A stretch of DNA of 46,850 bases from an uncultured Alphaproteobacteria bacterium (GTDB lineage: Bacteria; Pseudomonadota; Alphaproteobacteria; UBA7879; UBA5542), in assembly GCA_903912365.1 (NCBI GenBank), contig CAIWGV010000011.1, positions 1 through 46,850 of the forward strand, written 5' to 3'. The translations under genes and the position numbers were made by a program. The notes below the pieces were generated by a model. That model was not told the origin of the DNA. It searched no databases and saw only the letters and a program-made list of their open reading frames with translations. Positions 8,416 to 15,449 of this stretch are shown in pieces. Each line of letters begins with the position of its first letter. Within the stretch, counting starts at the first letter, position 1.

Positions 8416-8568
8416 GGATTGAGAGATCCAGCGAGATTCTGCCGGAAGGCAGTACGAGTTCTGGGCGCAACGCCCAGAGATTGGGACTTCGGTCCTTTTT
8501 TACGTCTCCTAGACGTAAAGCCTCCCTGTTAGACTTAAGGGGTGGGGGAAACTTCACCCCTCTTTTTT
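8416..8568 (+). ncRNA. Candidate structured small RNA, copy 1
   Basis: The space between the divergent nuoK start and uvrC holds a chain of hairpins on the plus strand. They are GGAT/ATCC (8416-8429), CTGCC-GGAA-GGCAG (8439-8452), CTGGGCG-CAA-CGCCCAG (8461-8477), GGAC-TTCG-GTCC (8484-8495) and a 9-bp stem TTTACGTCT-CCT-AGACGTAAA (8499-8519). An unpaired GCCTCCCTGTT (8520-8530) follows, then a terminator (8539-8568). The same series, with compensatory changes, occurs on the minus strand at 29489-29323. The UUCG and GNRA-like loops and the T-tract favour the plus strand as RNA. CUCCU in a loop and CCUCCC in the linker are complementary to Shine-Dalgarno sequences, so a translation-regulating sRNA is plausible by inference. 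No known family was recognised. The 5' end is not fixed: TATACA at 8407-8412 could be a -10 box. Confidence 0.6.
8539..8568 (+). terminator. Rho-independent terminator of structured RNA copy 1
   Basis: GGGGTG (8539-8544) pairs with CACCCC (8555-8560) around a 10-base loop, followed by TCTTTTTT. It points toward uvrC, which is convergent and ends at 8599, so its natural client is the plus-strand RNA immediately upstream. Confidence 0.75.
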
Positions 8569-8598
8569 ATAATCATTTCCGGAAAAATGCAATCTTTT

Positions 8599-10425
8599 TT
8601 AGTGAAAATAGTCATAGATAATTTGGGCAATTTTTTGGCTAATGCCGTCTACCTTTTGTAGGTCCTTAATGCCGGCCTCTGAAATAGCCTTCAGAGACCC
8701 AAAGTGTTGCAACAGATCTTTTTTACGACGGGCTCCGATCCCCGGAATTTCTTCCAACTTTGACTGGTTCATCCCCTTCTGACGCCCCCGACGATGGGAT
8801 CCAATAACGAATCGATGAGACTCATCCCGAAGTCGTTGCAAATAATGCAGAACAGGATTTGTGGGATCAAGAAAAAAGGGGGCTTGCCCCTTCATAAAGA
8901 ATCTTTCTTTGCCCGCGTTCCGATCCGGTCCTTTTGCAATAGCCACCATGGGAATGCTCATGCCTAGATCCTCTAAAACCTTCAGGCCTACGTTTAGCTG
9001 GCCCTGCCCTCCATCTAACAAGATAAGATCTGGAAAATTCTCAGGGTCTGCCTGATGAAACCGGCGCGTCAGGACCTCCCGCATCATGGCATAATCATCC
9101 CCTCCTTTAGAATTCACGTCTGCTTCCCGAATCTTAAATAATCTATAGCTTTTTTTCTGGAGTCCTTCCTCAGTGGCGACAATCATGGCCCCATAGGCAT
9201 ATTTTCCTTGGATATGACTGTTGTCGTAGACTTCTATACGTTTGGGCAATGCCCTTAACCCAAAAACTTTTGTCACACCTTCTAATAGAAATTGCACAGA
9301 AGCTTTCTCGGATAGCCGGGATGCCAAAGATTCTTCTGCATTTTTAAGCGCTTGTTGTATCAATTGATGCCTAGCTCCCCTCTGGGGAACCACAAAGGGA
9401 AGATTAAAGGCTTCTTTAATTAGCTGTGAGTTTTCCAGGGGGTGGCTCACCAAAACAATGGCTGGGGTTTCTTGGACCGTATAAAACCAAGCCACAAAGG
9501 CGGATAGAATTTGTGAAGGGGAATCTTCTTTGTCATGGACTGGGAAATAGGATTTATTCCCATAATTACATCCATACCGAAAAAAGAAGACCTGAATAGC
9601 TGTTTTTCCTTCCTTTTGAACCAAAGCAACAACATCTAGATCTTCCTTCTCCTTAATGTAGATCCCCTGCTCCTCTTGGATTTTTGTTAAGGCCTGAATC
9701 TGGTTTCGAAGGGCTGCTGCACGCTCATACTTTAAACCCGCACTTGCCGTTTGCATTTCCTTAGCCAAAGATTTTTGCAGATCATGGGTCTTTCCCTGTA
9801 AAAACTGTTTTGCATGATGTACCTGCTCTGCATAGTCTTCTTCTGATACTTTCCCGACACAAGGAGCCGTACATCGCTTTATATAATATTGGAGGCACGG
9901 CCTTGTGCGCGCTTCGAAAAATCGATCTGTGCAAGTTCTAAGTTTAAAGACTCGGGAGAGAATCTCTAGAGTTTTAGAAACAGACTGGGTAGACGCAAAG
10001 GGACCAAAATAGGTGCCTTTTACAGTCTGGGCTCCACGATGCAATAAAATGCGTTGGGGGTAGTCTCCTTCTGTCATGAGAATATAGGGAAAAGATTTGT
10101 CGTCTCTAAAGAGGATATTAAATCTAGGCTTTAAAGTTTTTATAAGGTTAGCCTCTAAAAGCAAAGCTTCTGCTTCTGTGTGAGTCAGCACGAACTCCAT
10201 TTTATGGGTAAGACTTATCATCCGTTGAATGCGTTTTGAAAGAGTCTCTGGACGTGTATAGCTTGTTACTCTGTTTTTGAGATTTTTAGCCTTGCCGACG
10301 TATAGAATCTTCCCCTCAGCATCCACCATGCGATAGACGCCTGGCTGACCTGCTAGGTGTTCAACAAAGGTTTGGATAATCCTAGCCCCTCGACCTAAGT
10401 TTGTTGTTTCTTTTTTATCTTCCAT
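8599..10425 (-). CDS. uvrC: Excinuclease ABC subunit C
   Basis: UvrC makes the dual incisions of nucleotide excision repair after loading by UvrB. The N-terminal GIY-YIG nuclease shows GVYRMVDAEGKILYVGKAKN, followed by the Cys-containing linker (CTDRFFEARTRPCLQYYIKRC), a UVR motif, the RNase H-like nuclease half (YDNSHIQG, LLDGGQGQL) and a C-terminal helix-hairpin-helix (IPGIGARRKKDLLQHFGS). The frame is open to 10488, but the ATG at 10425 gives 608 residues, the family length; neither start has a good SD. The gene stands alone. Confidence 0.94.
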   Translation of the reverse strand: MEDKKETTNLGRGARIIQTFVEHLAGQPGVYRMVDAEGKILYVGKAKNLKNRVTSYTRPETLSKRIQRMISLTHKMEFVLTHTEAEALLLEANLIKTLKPRFNILFRDDKSFPYILMTEGDYPQRILLHRGAQTVKGTYFGPFASTQSVSKTLEILSRVFKLRTCTDRFFEARTRPCLQYYIKRCTAPCVGKVSEEDYAEQVHHAKQFLQGKTHDLQKSLAKEMQTASAGLKYERAAALRNQIQALTKIQEEQGIYIKEKEDLDVVALVQKEGKTAIQVFFFRYGCNYGNKSYFPVHDKEDSPSQILSAFVAWFYTVQETPAIVLVSHPLENSQLIKEAFNLPFVVPQRGARHQLIQQALKNAEESLASRLSEKASVQFLLEGVTKVFGLRALPKRIEVYDNSHIQGKYAYGAMIVATEEGLQKKSYRLFKIREADVNSKGGDDYAMMREVLTRRFHQADPENFPDLILLDGGQGQLNVGLKVLEDLGMSIPMVAIAKGPDRNAGKERFFMKGQAPFFLDPTNPVLHYLQRLRDESHRFVIGSHRRGRQKGMNQSKLEEIPGIGARRKKDLLQHFGSLKAISEAGIKDLQKVDGISQKIAQIIYDYFH

Positions 10426-10516
10426 AAGTGCCAATTTTAACATGGATATAATCGTACAGCAAAATATGTTTGACAAAGGTGGATCCATAGAAGATCACGG
10501 AGAGGATAATTATAAA

Positions 10517-10706
10517 ATGTGGAGGACAGAAGTAAAAATTAAAAATTGGACGTCTATACTCTTTTCTGTTGTTTGCCTTTTGGCTATGACATACAAACGC
10601 AGCAGCTGATCTCACTTTACCGGAGCTTCGCGCTCTTCAAGCTACCCCTCGATCTGTGATGAAACAAGTAGTAGAAACGTCCATAGAAATGGCGCTTCTG
10701 ACTTAA
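10517..10706 (+). pseudogene. Remnant of a small secreted-protein gene
   Basis: An ATG at 10517 opens 30 codons ending TGA at 10609, with a lysine-containing start and a hydrophobic stretch ILFSVVCLLAMT. In the +1 frame the text continues as AAADLTLPELRALQATPRS and on to a TAA at 10704-10706. Joined by one frameshift near 10590-10600, the two parts make a plausible signal peptide ending in AAA plus about 35 mature residues. The rest of 10707-10870 has only short open stretches (for example ALNTILGGTGTT), perhaps more of the same decayed gene. It sits just before another secreted-protein gene with which it could share ancestry, but no clear similarity is visible. Confidence 0.4.
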
Positions 10707-10878
10707 GCGGTACATCCGATAACATTGCTCTTAATACCATTCTGGGGGGCACAGGGACTACGCTATGCTAACCTTATCTTATAAATTTGGACAGGTTTTA
10801 ACCCCTCTCAACAGTAAGTGTTAGGTCTTCGCTGCCCCCCTGCAGATAGAAGTGAACTATTAAAAATTTAAATTCTAG

Positions 10879-10907
10879 TTGAAAAAAGCCCTATATTAAA
10901 CTAATAT
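10879..10907 (+). promoter_or_regulatory. Sigma70-type promoter of the UIM-like gene
   Basis: TTGAAA (10879-10884), a 17-base spacer and TAATAT (10902-10907) make a near-consensus vegetative promoter in AT-rich DNA. It lies 43 bases before the start codon of the secreted UIM-like gene. The SD AAGGAG at 10934-10939 is 11 bases from the ATG. Confidence 0.65.
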
Positions 10908-10950
10908 TCTTAACCACTATTGAATTTAACAATAAGGAGTTTTCATTAGA

Positions 10951-11670
10951 ATGATATTAAGAATTTTTTCAGCTGTAATATTGATTAGCACCGGAGTAAG
11001 CGCTGGGATACATGATTTTAATGCAGGACTTACAGACGAGGAGGCCCTTCACCTAGCTCTCGTTCAAAGCGGATCTATCCCAGAATTGCCTGCTGACCAT
11101 CAAAAAGAAGATGCAGAACCACTTCCCGTTTTGAGACAACTTCCAGCTGAGTTGCAGAATTTTAATCTAAACCTTACAGACGATGAGGCCTTTGAACAAG
11201 CTCTCAAAGAGAGCCTAGAAAAAACTCAATCAGAAAGCCTACATGCACCTAGATTAAATAGCTTTGAGGAAAATTCTGGGCCACAAAGAGCTGCTGCAGC
11301 GGTAGCGCTAACTCCTGAGGAGAATCAACGCATTGAAAATGAAAATTTCACAACTTCTGTAAATGATCTTCGCGCTGGCCGAAACATATTTGAAGCACGT
11401 GAGCGGTTACAAGGATGGGGGCGTGCACAACGCCAAGCCTATGCTACTGCACCTGTTACTAAAAAAGGCATAATTGCACTCATGTTTAACCTTCGAAAAG
11501 AGGAGTGTAAAGATCTAGGAGTTAATTTGGGAGAAGATCTTCAAACATGTCAGGTGATTTCTTCCTATAGCTATAGCCTACATAGTAATGTAGAAACTCG
11601 GGATGGCAGGGTCATTCGGGAAGAACGGCGCGAAAGTGGACATCTTCCCCAGGATTGGCGCTTTTCCTAA
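10951..11670 (+). CDS. Secreted protein with two ubiquitin-interacting-motif-like helices
   Basis: 239 residues with no recognised enzyme domain. Residues 1-18 are a signal peptide (ILRIFSAVILISTGVSA). Two related segments follow: TDEEALHLALVQS at 28-40 and TDDEAFEQALKES at 76-88, each preceded by FNxxL. Both fit the UIM pattern of acidic cluster, hydrophobic, x-x-Ala, x-x-x-Ser; UIMs are eukaryotic helices that bind ubiquitin. The second continues LEK, as many UIMs do. A Pro-rich spacer separates them. The remaining 150 residues contain helices and a C-terminal part with two Cys (ECKDLG, LQTCQV) but nothing recognised. It is monocistronic, with a strong promoter and its own terminator. A ubiquitin-binding effector delivered into a host is inference. 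An ordinary repeat that mimics UIM by chance is the alternative. Confidence 0.7.
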   Translation: MILRIFSAVILISTGVSAGIHDFNAGLTDEEALHLALVQSGSIPELPADHQKEDAEPLPVLRQLPAELQNFNLNLTDDEAFEQALKESLEKTQSESLHAPRLNSFEENSGPQRAAAAVALTPEENQRIENENFTTSVNDLRAGRNIFEARERLQGWGRAQRQAYATAPVTKKGIIALMFNLRKEECKDLGVNLGEDLQTCQVISSYSYSLHSNVETRDGRVIREERRESGHLPQDWRFS

Positions 11671-11694
11671 GGTAGCTCTACAGAAATTACTTTT

Positions 11695-11732
11695 AAGACC
11701 TCGCTACCCTATCTGGGAAGTGAGGTCTTTTT
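11695..11732 (+). terminator. Rho-independent terminator after the UIM-like gene
   Basis: AAGACCTC (11695-11702) pairs with GAGGTCTT (11722-11729), with the T-run continuing to 11732. The T-tract follows on the plus strand, so it ends the secreted-protein transcript just before the convergent thiolase gene. Confidence 0.8.
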
Positions 11733-11743
11733 ATGGATTTCAA

Positions 11744-12925
11744 CTAAACCCGCTCTATAGCTATCGCCAAGGCTTCGCCACCGCCGATACAAATGGCGGC
11801 AATGCCTTTGGTTTTGCGGGTTTGTTCGAGGGCGCTTAATAACGTCACAATAATCCGGGCGCCGGAGGCTCCCAAGGGATGCCCCAAGGCACAAGCCCCC
11901 CCATGTATATTGACTTTATCAATGTCCAAATCTAATTCTTCAATGGCAGCCATGGCGACAACCGCAAAAGCCTCATTAATTTCAAAAAGATCCACTTCAT
12001 CCTTTGACCACCCCGTTTTCTTGAGGAGTTTTTTGATGGCTTCAATGGGGGCCGTGGTAAACCATTCCGGTTCTTGAGCATGCCCAGCATAAGCCACAAT
12101 GCGAGCCCTCGGCTTAAGACCCAAAGATTTTGCCTTTGATTCTTTCATTAACAATAAAACGGCAGCTCCATCACTTAGGCTGCTGGAACTTGCGGCTGTC
12201 ACTGTTCCATGCTCTTTAAAGGCGGGCTTTAGAAGAGGAATCTTTTCGGCATTGCCTCTTTTTACTCCCCCATCTTCCACAATTTCTTTAGTTTCTTCGG
12301 GGGTTTGGATCAGGATAGGCACTACTTCTGAGGCAAAGTAGCCTTTCGTAGTAGCCTCTTGGGCCCGAGTTAGGGATCTAATGGCATACTCATCCTGCTG
12401 CTTCCGGGTGAATCCATAACGTTCCGCTGTTTTTTCAGCAAAGATTCCCATGGACGTATTTTTATTATAGGCATCTTCCAGACCATCTAGAAAGAGGTGG
12501 TCTGCGTAATGGTTCGGTTCAGGGTCTCTACCCTTTGGGGGGCGCTTTTTCAGCAAAGGAGCATTACTCATACTTTCCATGCCCCCTGCTACAATAACTT
12601 CGCTATCGCCCTGCATGAGTTGAAGAGCCCCTAGAATCACGGCTTGCATGCCAGATCCGCATACTTTATTAACTAGGGTAGCCTTTGTATGGAGACCTAA
12701 TCCAGATCCCATGACCACTTGACGGGCAGGCCCCTGCCCCAACCCTGCAGGAAGAACACACCCCATGATCACTTCATCCACTTGAGTTCGGTCCAATCCC
12801 GTTAAGGCCAGCATGCTGGTAAGGGCCGCACTCCCGAGCTCTGGGGCAGATAAGCGCTGTAAATCCCCTTGGAATGAGCCAATGGGGGTTCTGAGAGCTT
12901 CAACAATAACGATGGGATCAGACAT
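11744..12925 (-). CDS. Acetyl-CoA acetyltransferase (thiolase)
   Basis: 393-residue thiolase, catalysing reversible condensation or cleavage of acyl-CoA and acetyl-CoA. The nucleophile lies in NKVCGSGMQ (Cys89), followed by NEAFAVVAMA, the GGACALGHPLGASGARI block with the catalytic His, and CIGGGEALAIAI with the second catalytic Cys. Length and motifs match biosynthetic/degradative type-II thiolases (AtoB/PhaA/PaaJ group); which substrate it prefers cannot be told. Its ATG shares a base with the TAA stop of mgtE (TAATG), so the two are translationally coupled, an unusual pairing of functions. Confidence 0.92.
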   Translation of the reverse strand: MSDPIVIVEALRTPIGSFQGDLQRLSAPELGSAALTSMLALTGLDRTQVDEVIMGCVLPAGLGQGPARQVVMGSGLGLHTKATLVNKVCGSGMQAVILGALQLMQGDSEVIVAGGMESMSNAPLLKKRPPKGRDPEPNHYADHLFLDGLEDAYNKNTSMGIFAEKTAERYGFTRKQQDEYAIRSLTRAQEATTKGYFASEVVPILIQTPEETKEIVEDGGVKRGNAEKIPLLKPAFKEHGTVTAASSSSLSDGAAVLLLMKESKAKSLGLKPRARIVAYAGHAQEPEWFTTAPIEAIKKLLKKTGWSKDEVDLFEINEAFAVVAMAAIEELDLDIDKVNIHGGACALGHPLGASGARIIVTLLSALEQTRKTKGIAAICIGGGEALAIAIERV

Positions 12926-14313
12926 TATAGAACCAAGCTCGCAAGGGCCAAAAAGGCAGCAAATCCAAAGACGTCCGTAGTAGCCCCCAACAAAGGCCCC
13001 GCGCTGACTGCCGGATCAAGACCAAGACGGGAAATAAGAACAGGCAACAAGACACCTCCCGCAGAGGCCCAGCACATATTGAAGATAAGTGCTGCTGGGA
13101 GAATGAGGGCGATTTTTACATCCCCTAACCACACCAATACGATAAGGGCTAGAATCACAGAAAAGAAGATGGAGTTCGCAAGGCCAATGAGGGTTTCTTT
13201 CCAAAGGGCTTTCCAGGGACTCATATTCCTGAAGACACGGGTTGCAAAGGCCCGAACTGTAATGGCTACAACCTGCGTTCCAGAAGCACTTCCCATGGCG
13301 GCCACAATGGTCATTAAGGCCGCAAGGGCGGCGCGATTTTCAATGGTAGCGTGATAAGATTCAATAACAAAGGCTGCAAGGAGGGCATTTACAAGGCTTA
13401 CGATAAGCCACCCAATGCGCTTGGTTGACGTTACCAGGAAAGGTGCCGTAAAGTCCGTTTCCCCCACCCCTGCCAACTGGAAAATATCCCGCTCTGCTTC
13501 TTCTTCGATTACGTCCACCACGTCATCGCTCATGATCACTCCGATGATGCGGCCCGACTCATCCTCAACGGGGGCTGACACTAAATGATAGTGGCGGAAA
13601 AAATAAGCTACCTCTTCTTGGTCCATGGTGGCAGGAATTGTTTTGACCTCTTTTTTCATGATGGTCTTTAGGGCAACGTTATGCCCGTATTTTAAAAGTT
13701 TGCTGATAGTCACGGCCCCGAGCACTTTGTATTTAGGGTTCACTACATAAACTTCGTAGAAAACATCCGGTAAAACGGTCGATTTCTGAATATAACTAAG
13801 GACGTCTCCCACCTTCCAAAAAGAAGGAATAGCCACCAATTCCTGCTGCATAAGGCGGGCCGCTGAATCTTCAGGATAAGATTGAATTTTTTCAAAGCTT
13901 GCCCGAGCAGCGGCTGGGATCGCAGCTAAAATCTCAGTTTGTTGTTCTGGAGTTAGTTCGTCAATCAGAAAGAAAGCATCATCACTGTCGAGCTCTGCAA
14001 GGCGCTTAGACAAATCTTTAATACCAATGAGCTGGACTGCTTGCTGACGGACATGATCAGAGAATTCAAGCAAAACGTCAAAATTAAAATGAGAATTAAT
14101 GAGGCTAAAAAAGAGGGCAAGATTTGCTTTGGACAATCCCTCCAAAACCACCGCCAAATCTGCGGGCTCTAGGGGCCTTACGAGGTCAGCTAATTTCTTT
14201 TTGTCTTTCCGCGTGAGCGCATGGAGAAACTCTTCCAAAAAATGGGGAGAAATCACGTCTAAAGCTGTATCAGAAGCGGGCTGATTCTGAGTCTTCTCGT
14301 AGAAGTCTTCCAC
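12925..14313 (-). CDS. mgtE: Magnesium transporter MgtE
   Basis: 462 residues with the standard MgtE order: a helical N-domain (about 20-140) with repeated L-x-D/E-x-P patterns, a pair of CBS domains (about 150-275, with MKKEVKTIPATM and VSAPVEDESGRIIGVIMSDD), and five transmembrane helices to the C-terminus. The pore Asp appears to be present in GATTDVFGFAAFLALA. The usual MGGNAGTQ segment in the second membrane helix reads MGSASGTQ, losing the common Asn. The first gene of a two-gene unit with the thiolase. Confidence 0.93.
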   Translation of the reverse strand: MEDFYEKTQNQPASDTALDVISPHFLEEFLHALTRKDKKKLADLVRPLEPADLAVVLEGLSKANLALFFSLINSHFNFDVLLEFSDHVRQQAVQLIGIKDLSKRLAELDSDDAFFLIDELTPEQQTEILAAIPAAARASFEKIQSYPEDSAARLMQQELVAIPSFWKVGDVLSYIQKSTVLPDVFYEVYVVNPKYKVLGAVTISKLLKYGHNVALKTIMKKEVKTIPATMDQEEVAYFFRHYHLVSAPVEDESGRIIGVIMSDDVVDVIEEEAERDIFQLAGVGETDFTAPFLVTSTKRIGWLIVSLVNALLAAFVIESYHATIENRAALAALMTIVAAMGSASGTQVVAITVRAFATRVFRNMSPWKALWKETLIGLANSIFFSVILALIVLVWLGDVKIALILPAALIFNMCWASAGGVLLPVLISRLGLDPAVSAGPLLGATTDVFGFAAFLALASLVL

Positions 14314-14503
14314 TACCTTCTCCTTAGTAAACTGTTAACCCCATAGCCGACATTTCATAAAAGGCTCACGAGACAACCAGTCGCCTACCTATTCCTATAA
14401 GCGGCGCTTCTGTCTTCCTATAGCCATCTTAAATTCTGCCTATCTATACCCTTACAGTGTATACTAGCTTTGTCCTATCATCCAGCGTCTAATAAGTTTT
14501 TTA

Positions 14504-14590
14504 TGGTGCGGTCGAGAAGACTCGAACTTCCACAATGTTTCCATCACAGCCACCTCAAGGCTGCGCGTCTACCAATTCCGCCACGACCGC
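14504..14590 (-). tRNA. tRNA-Leu(GAG)
   Basis: 87 bases including an encoded CCA. The acceptor stem GCGGTCG/CGACCGC closes correctly, the T-arm reads AGTTCGAGTCT, and the anticodon stem CAGCC/GGCTG carries the loop TTGAGGT, so the anticodon is GAG (CUC/CUU leucine codons). The long variable arm expected of a class II tRNA is present. Confidence 0.95.
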
Positions 14591-14654
14591 TCTCTTTAAG
14601 GGCCCCACTCTATCAGTCTTAAAGCAGAAAGTACAGAGTCATTTTACACACTTG

Positions 14655-14811
14655 CATAGGGTCACACGGTAAACGCATCTAAATTTAAAAGCTAAGCTGT
14701 TAGCCACTTAGAGTGATAGAGAGTTTTCATTTTTGTCTTATAAGTTTTTGCGAAACCCCCAACACTGCTTGTTTCTTCCATTTTTGATGCGTTTACCGTA
14801 CCATAGGGTCA
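14655..14811. mobile_element. MITE-like element with terminal inverted repeats and target duplication
   Basis: ACGGTAAACGCATC at 14666-14679 is the exact reverse complement of GATGCGTTTACCGT at 14786-14799 (14 of 14). Immediately outside lie identical 10-base direct repeats, CATAGGGTCA, at 14655-14664 and 14802-14811. The enclosed element is about 137 bp (14665-14801), AT-rich and without a credible gene. Terminal inverted repeats inside a direct target duplication are the hallmark of a non-autonomous transposon (MITE). A 10-bp duplication is compatible with IS4-type transposases, but no parent IS is in the window. It has landed between tRNA-Leu and the accB promoter. Confidence 0.7.
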
Positions 14812-14839
14812 GCTCCTTTTTCGTCTTTTTCAAAAATTA

Positions 14840-14848
14840 TGGTATACT
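14840..14848 (+). promoter_or_regulatory. Probable extended -10 promoter of accBC
   Basis: TGGTATACT at 14840-14848 is an extended -10 box (TGn-TATACT). No good -35 is seen 17 bases upstream (TTCGTC). It leaves an untranslated leader of about 85 bases before accB and lies only about 30 bases beyond the MITE-like element. Confidence 0.4.
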
Positions 14849-14938
14849 GTTGGGTGCAATAAGCTTAATGTTTGCGTTCGGAATTTTTTTTAGTTATAAG
14901 GTTCGACAGAATTTGACCCTTATAAGAGAGGATTTAAG

Positions 14939-15427
14939 ATGACTGGCAAAAAGAAGCCAACCCCTAAAGCTGTGCACATGAAAATTGACGCTGACGCCAT
15001 TCGCGATTTGGCGGACTTTTTTAAAGATACGGACCTCACAGAAATTGAATATGAGAAAGACGGCTGCCGCATTCGTGTTTGCCGGGGGGGCCATTCAGGA
15101 AGTCCCACCACCTACGTATCTCACCCCTCCCACCATTCTACACCCCTTATTTCCGAGGCCCCCTCTAAGGTGGTTATGGATCCAGAATCTCATCCGGGAG
15201 CTATAAAATCTCCTATGGTGGGCACTGCCTATATGTCTCCCAAACCGGACTCGCCTAAGTTTGTAGATGTCGGAGCTTCCGTTTCTGCCGGGCAAGTCCT
15301 CATGATCATTGAGGCCATGAAGGTTATGAATCCTTTGAAGTCTCCCCGGGATGGCAAGGTGACCAGCATCTTTGTGGAAGATGGTCAGCCTGTAGAGTAC
15401 GATCAACCCCTGTTCATTATTGAGTAA
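14939..15427 (+). CDS. accB: Biotin carboxyl carrier protein of acetyl-CoA carboxylase
   Basis: 162 residues. The C-terminal biotinyl domain has the EAMKVMNP motif with the biotin-accepting Lys128, and the region before it is the usual Pro/Ser-rich linker (about 50-85). The N-terminal helix (IRDLADFFKDTDLTEIEYE) is typical of AccB. An SD-like GAGAGG lies about 8 bases before the ATG. AccB is biotinylated by BirA (2401-3144) and carboxylated by AccC, which follows after 22 bases; together they start fatty-acid synthesis. Confidence 0.96.
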   Translation: MTGKKKPTPKAVHMKIDADAIRDLADFFKDTDLTEIEYEKDGCRIRVCRGGHSGSPTTYVSHPSHHSTPLISEAPSKVVMDPESHPGAIKSPMVGTAYMSPKPDSPKFVDVGASVSAGQVLMIIEAMKVMNPLKSPRDGKVTSIFVEDGQPVEYDQPLFIIE

Positions 15428-15449
15428 CCTTAACCCACGAGGGGTTCCC

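Noticed and set aside
8341-8532. 63-codon plus-strand open frame over the hairpin series
   Set aside because: It coincides with the structured RNA, has no SD, and its sequence results from the inverted repeats.
8416-8568. Possibility that the hairpin series is SRP RNA, tmRNA, 6S RNA or RNase P RNA
   Set aside because: None of the diagnostic conserved segments of these RNAs were seen, and two copies in one window would be unexpected.
10415-10615. 66-codon minus-strand frame upstream of uvrC
   Set aside because: It overlaps the uvrC start and the secreted-gene remnant and has no recognisable features.
14733-14942. 69-codon plus-strand frame before accB
   Set aside because: It starts inside the MITE-like element, spans the accB promoter and overlaps the accB start; no SD or family similarity.
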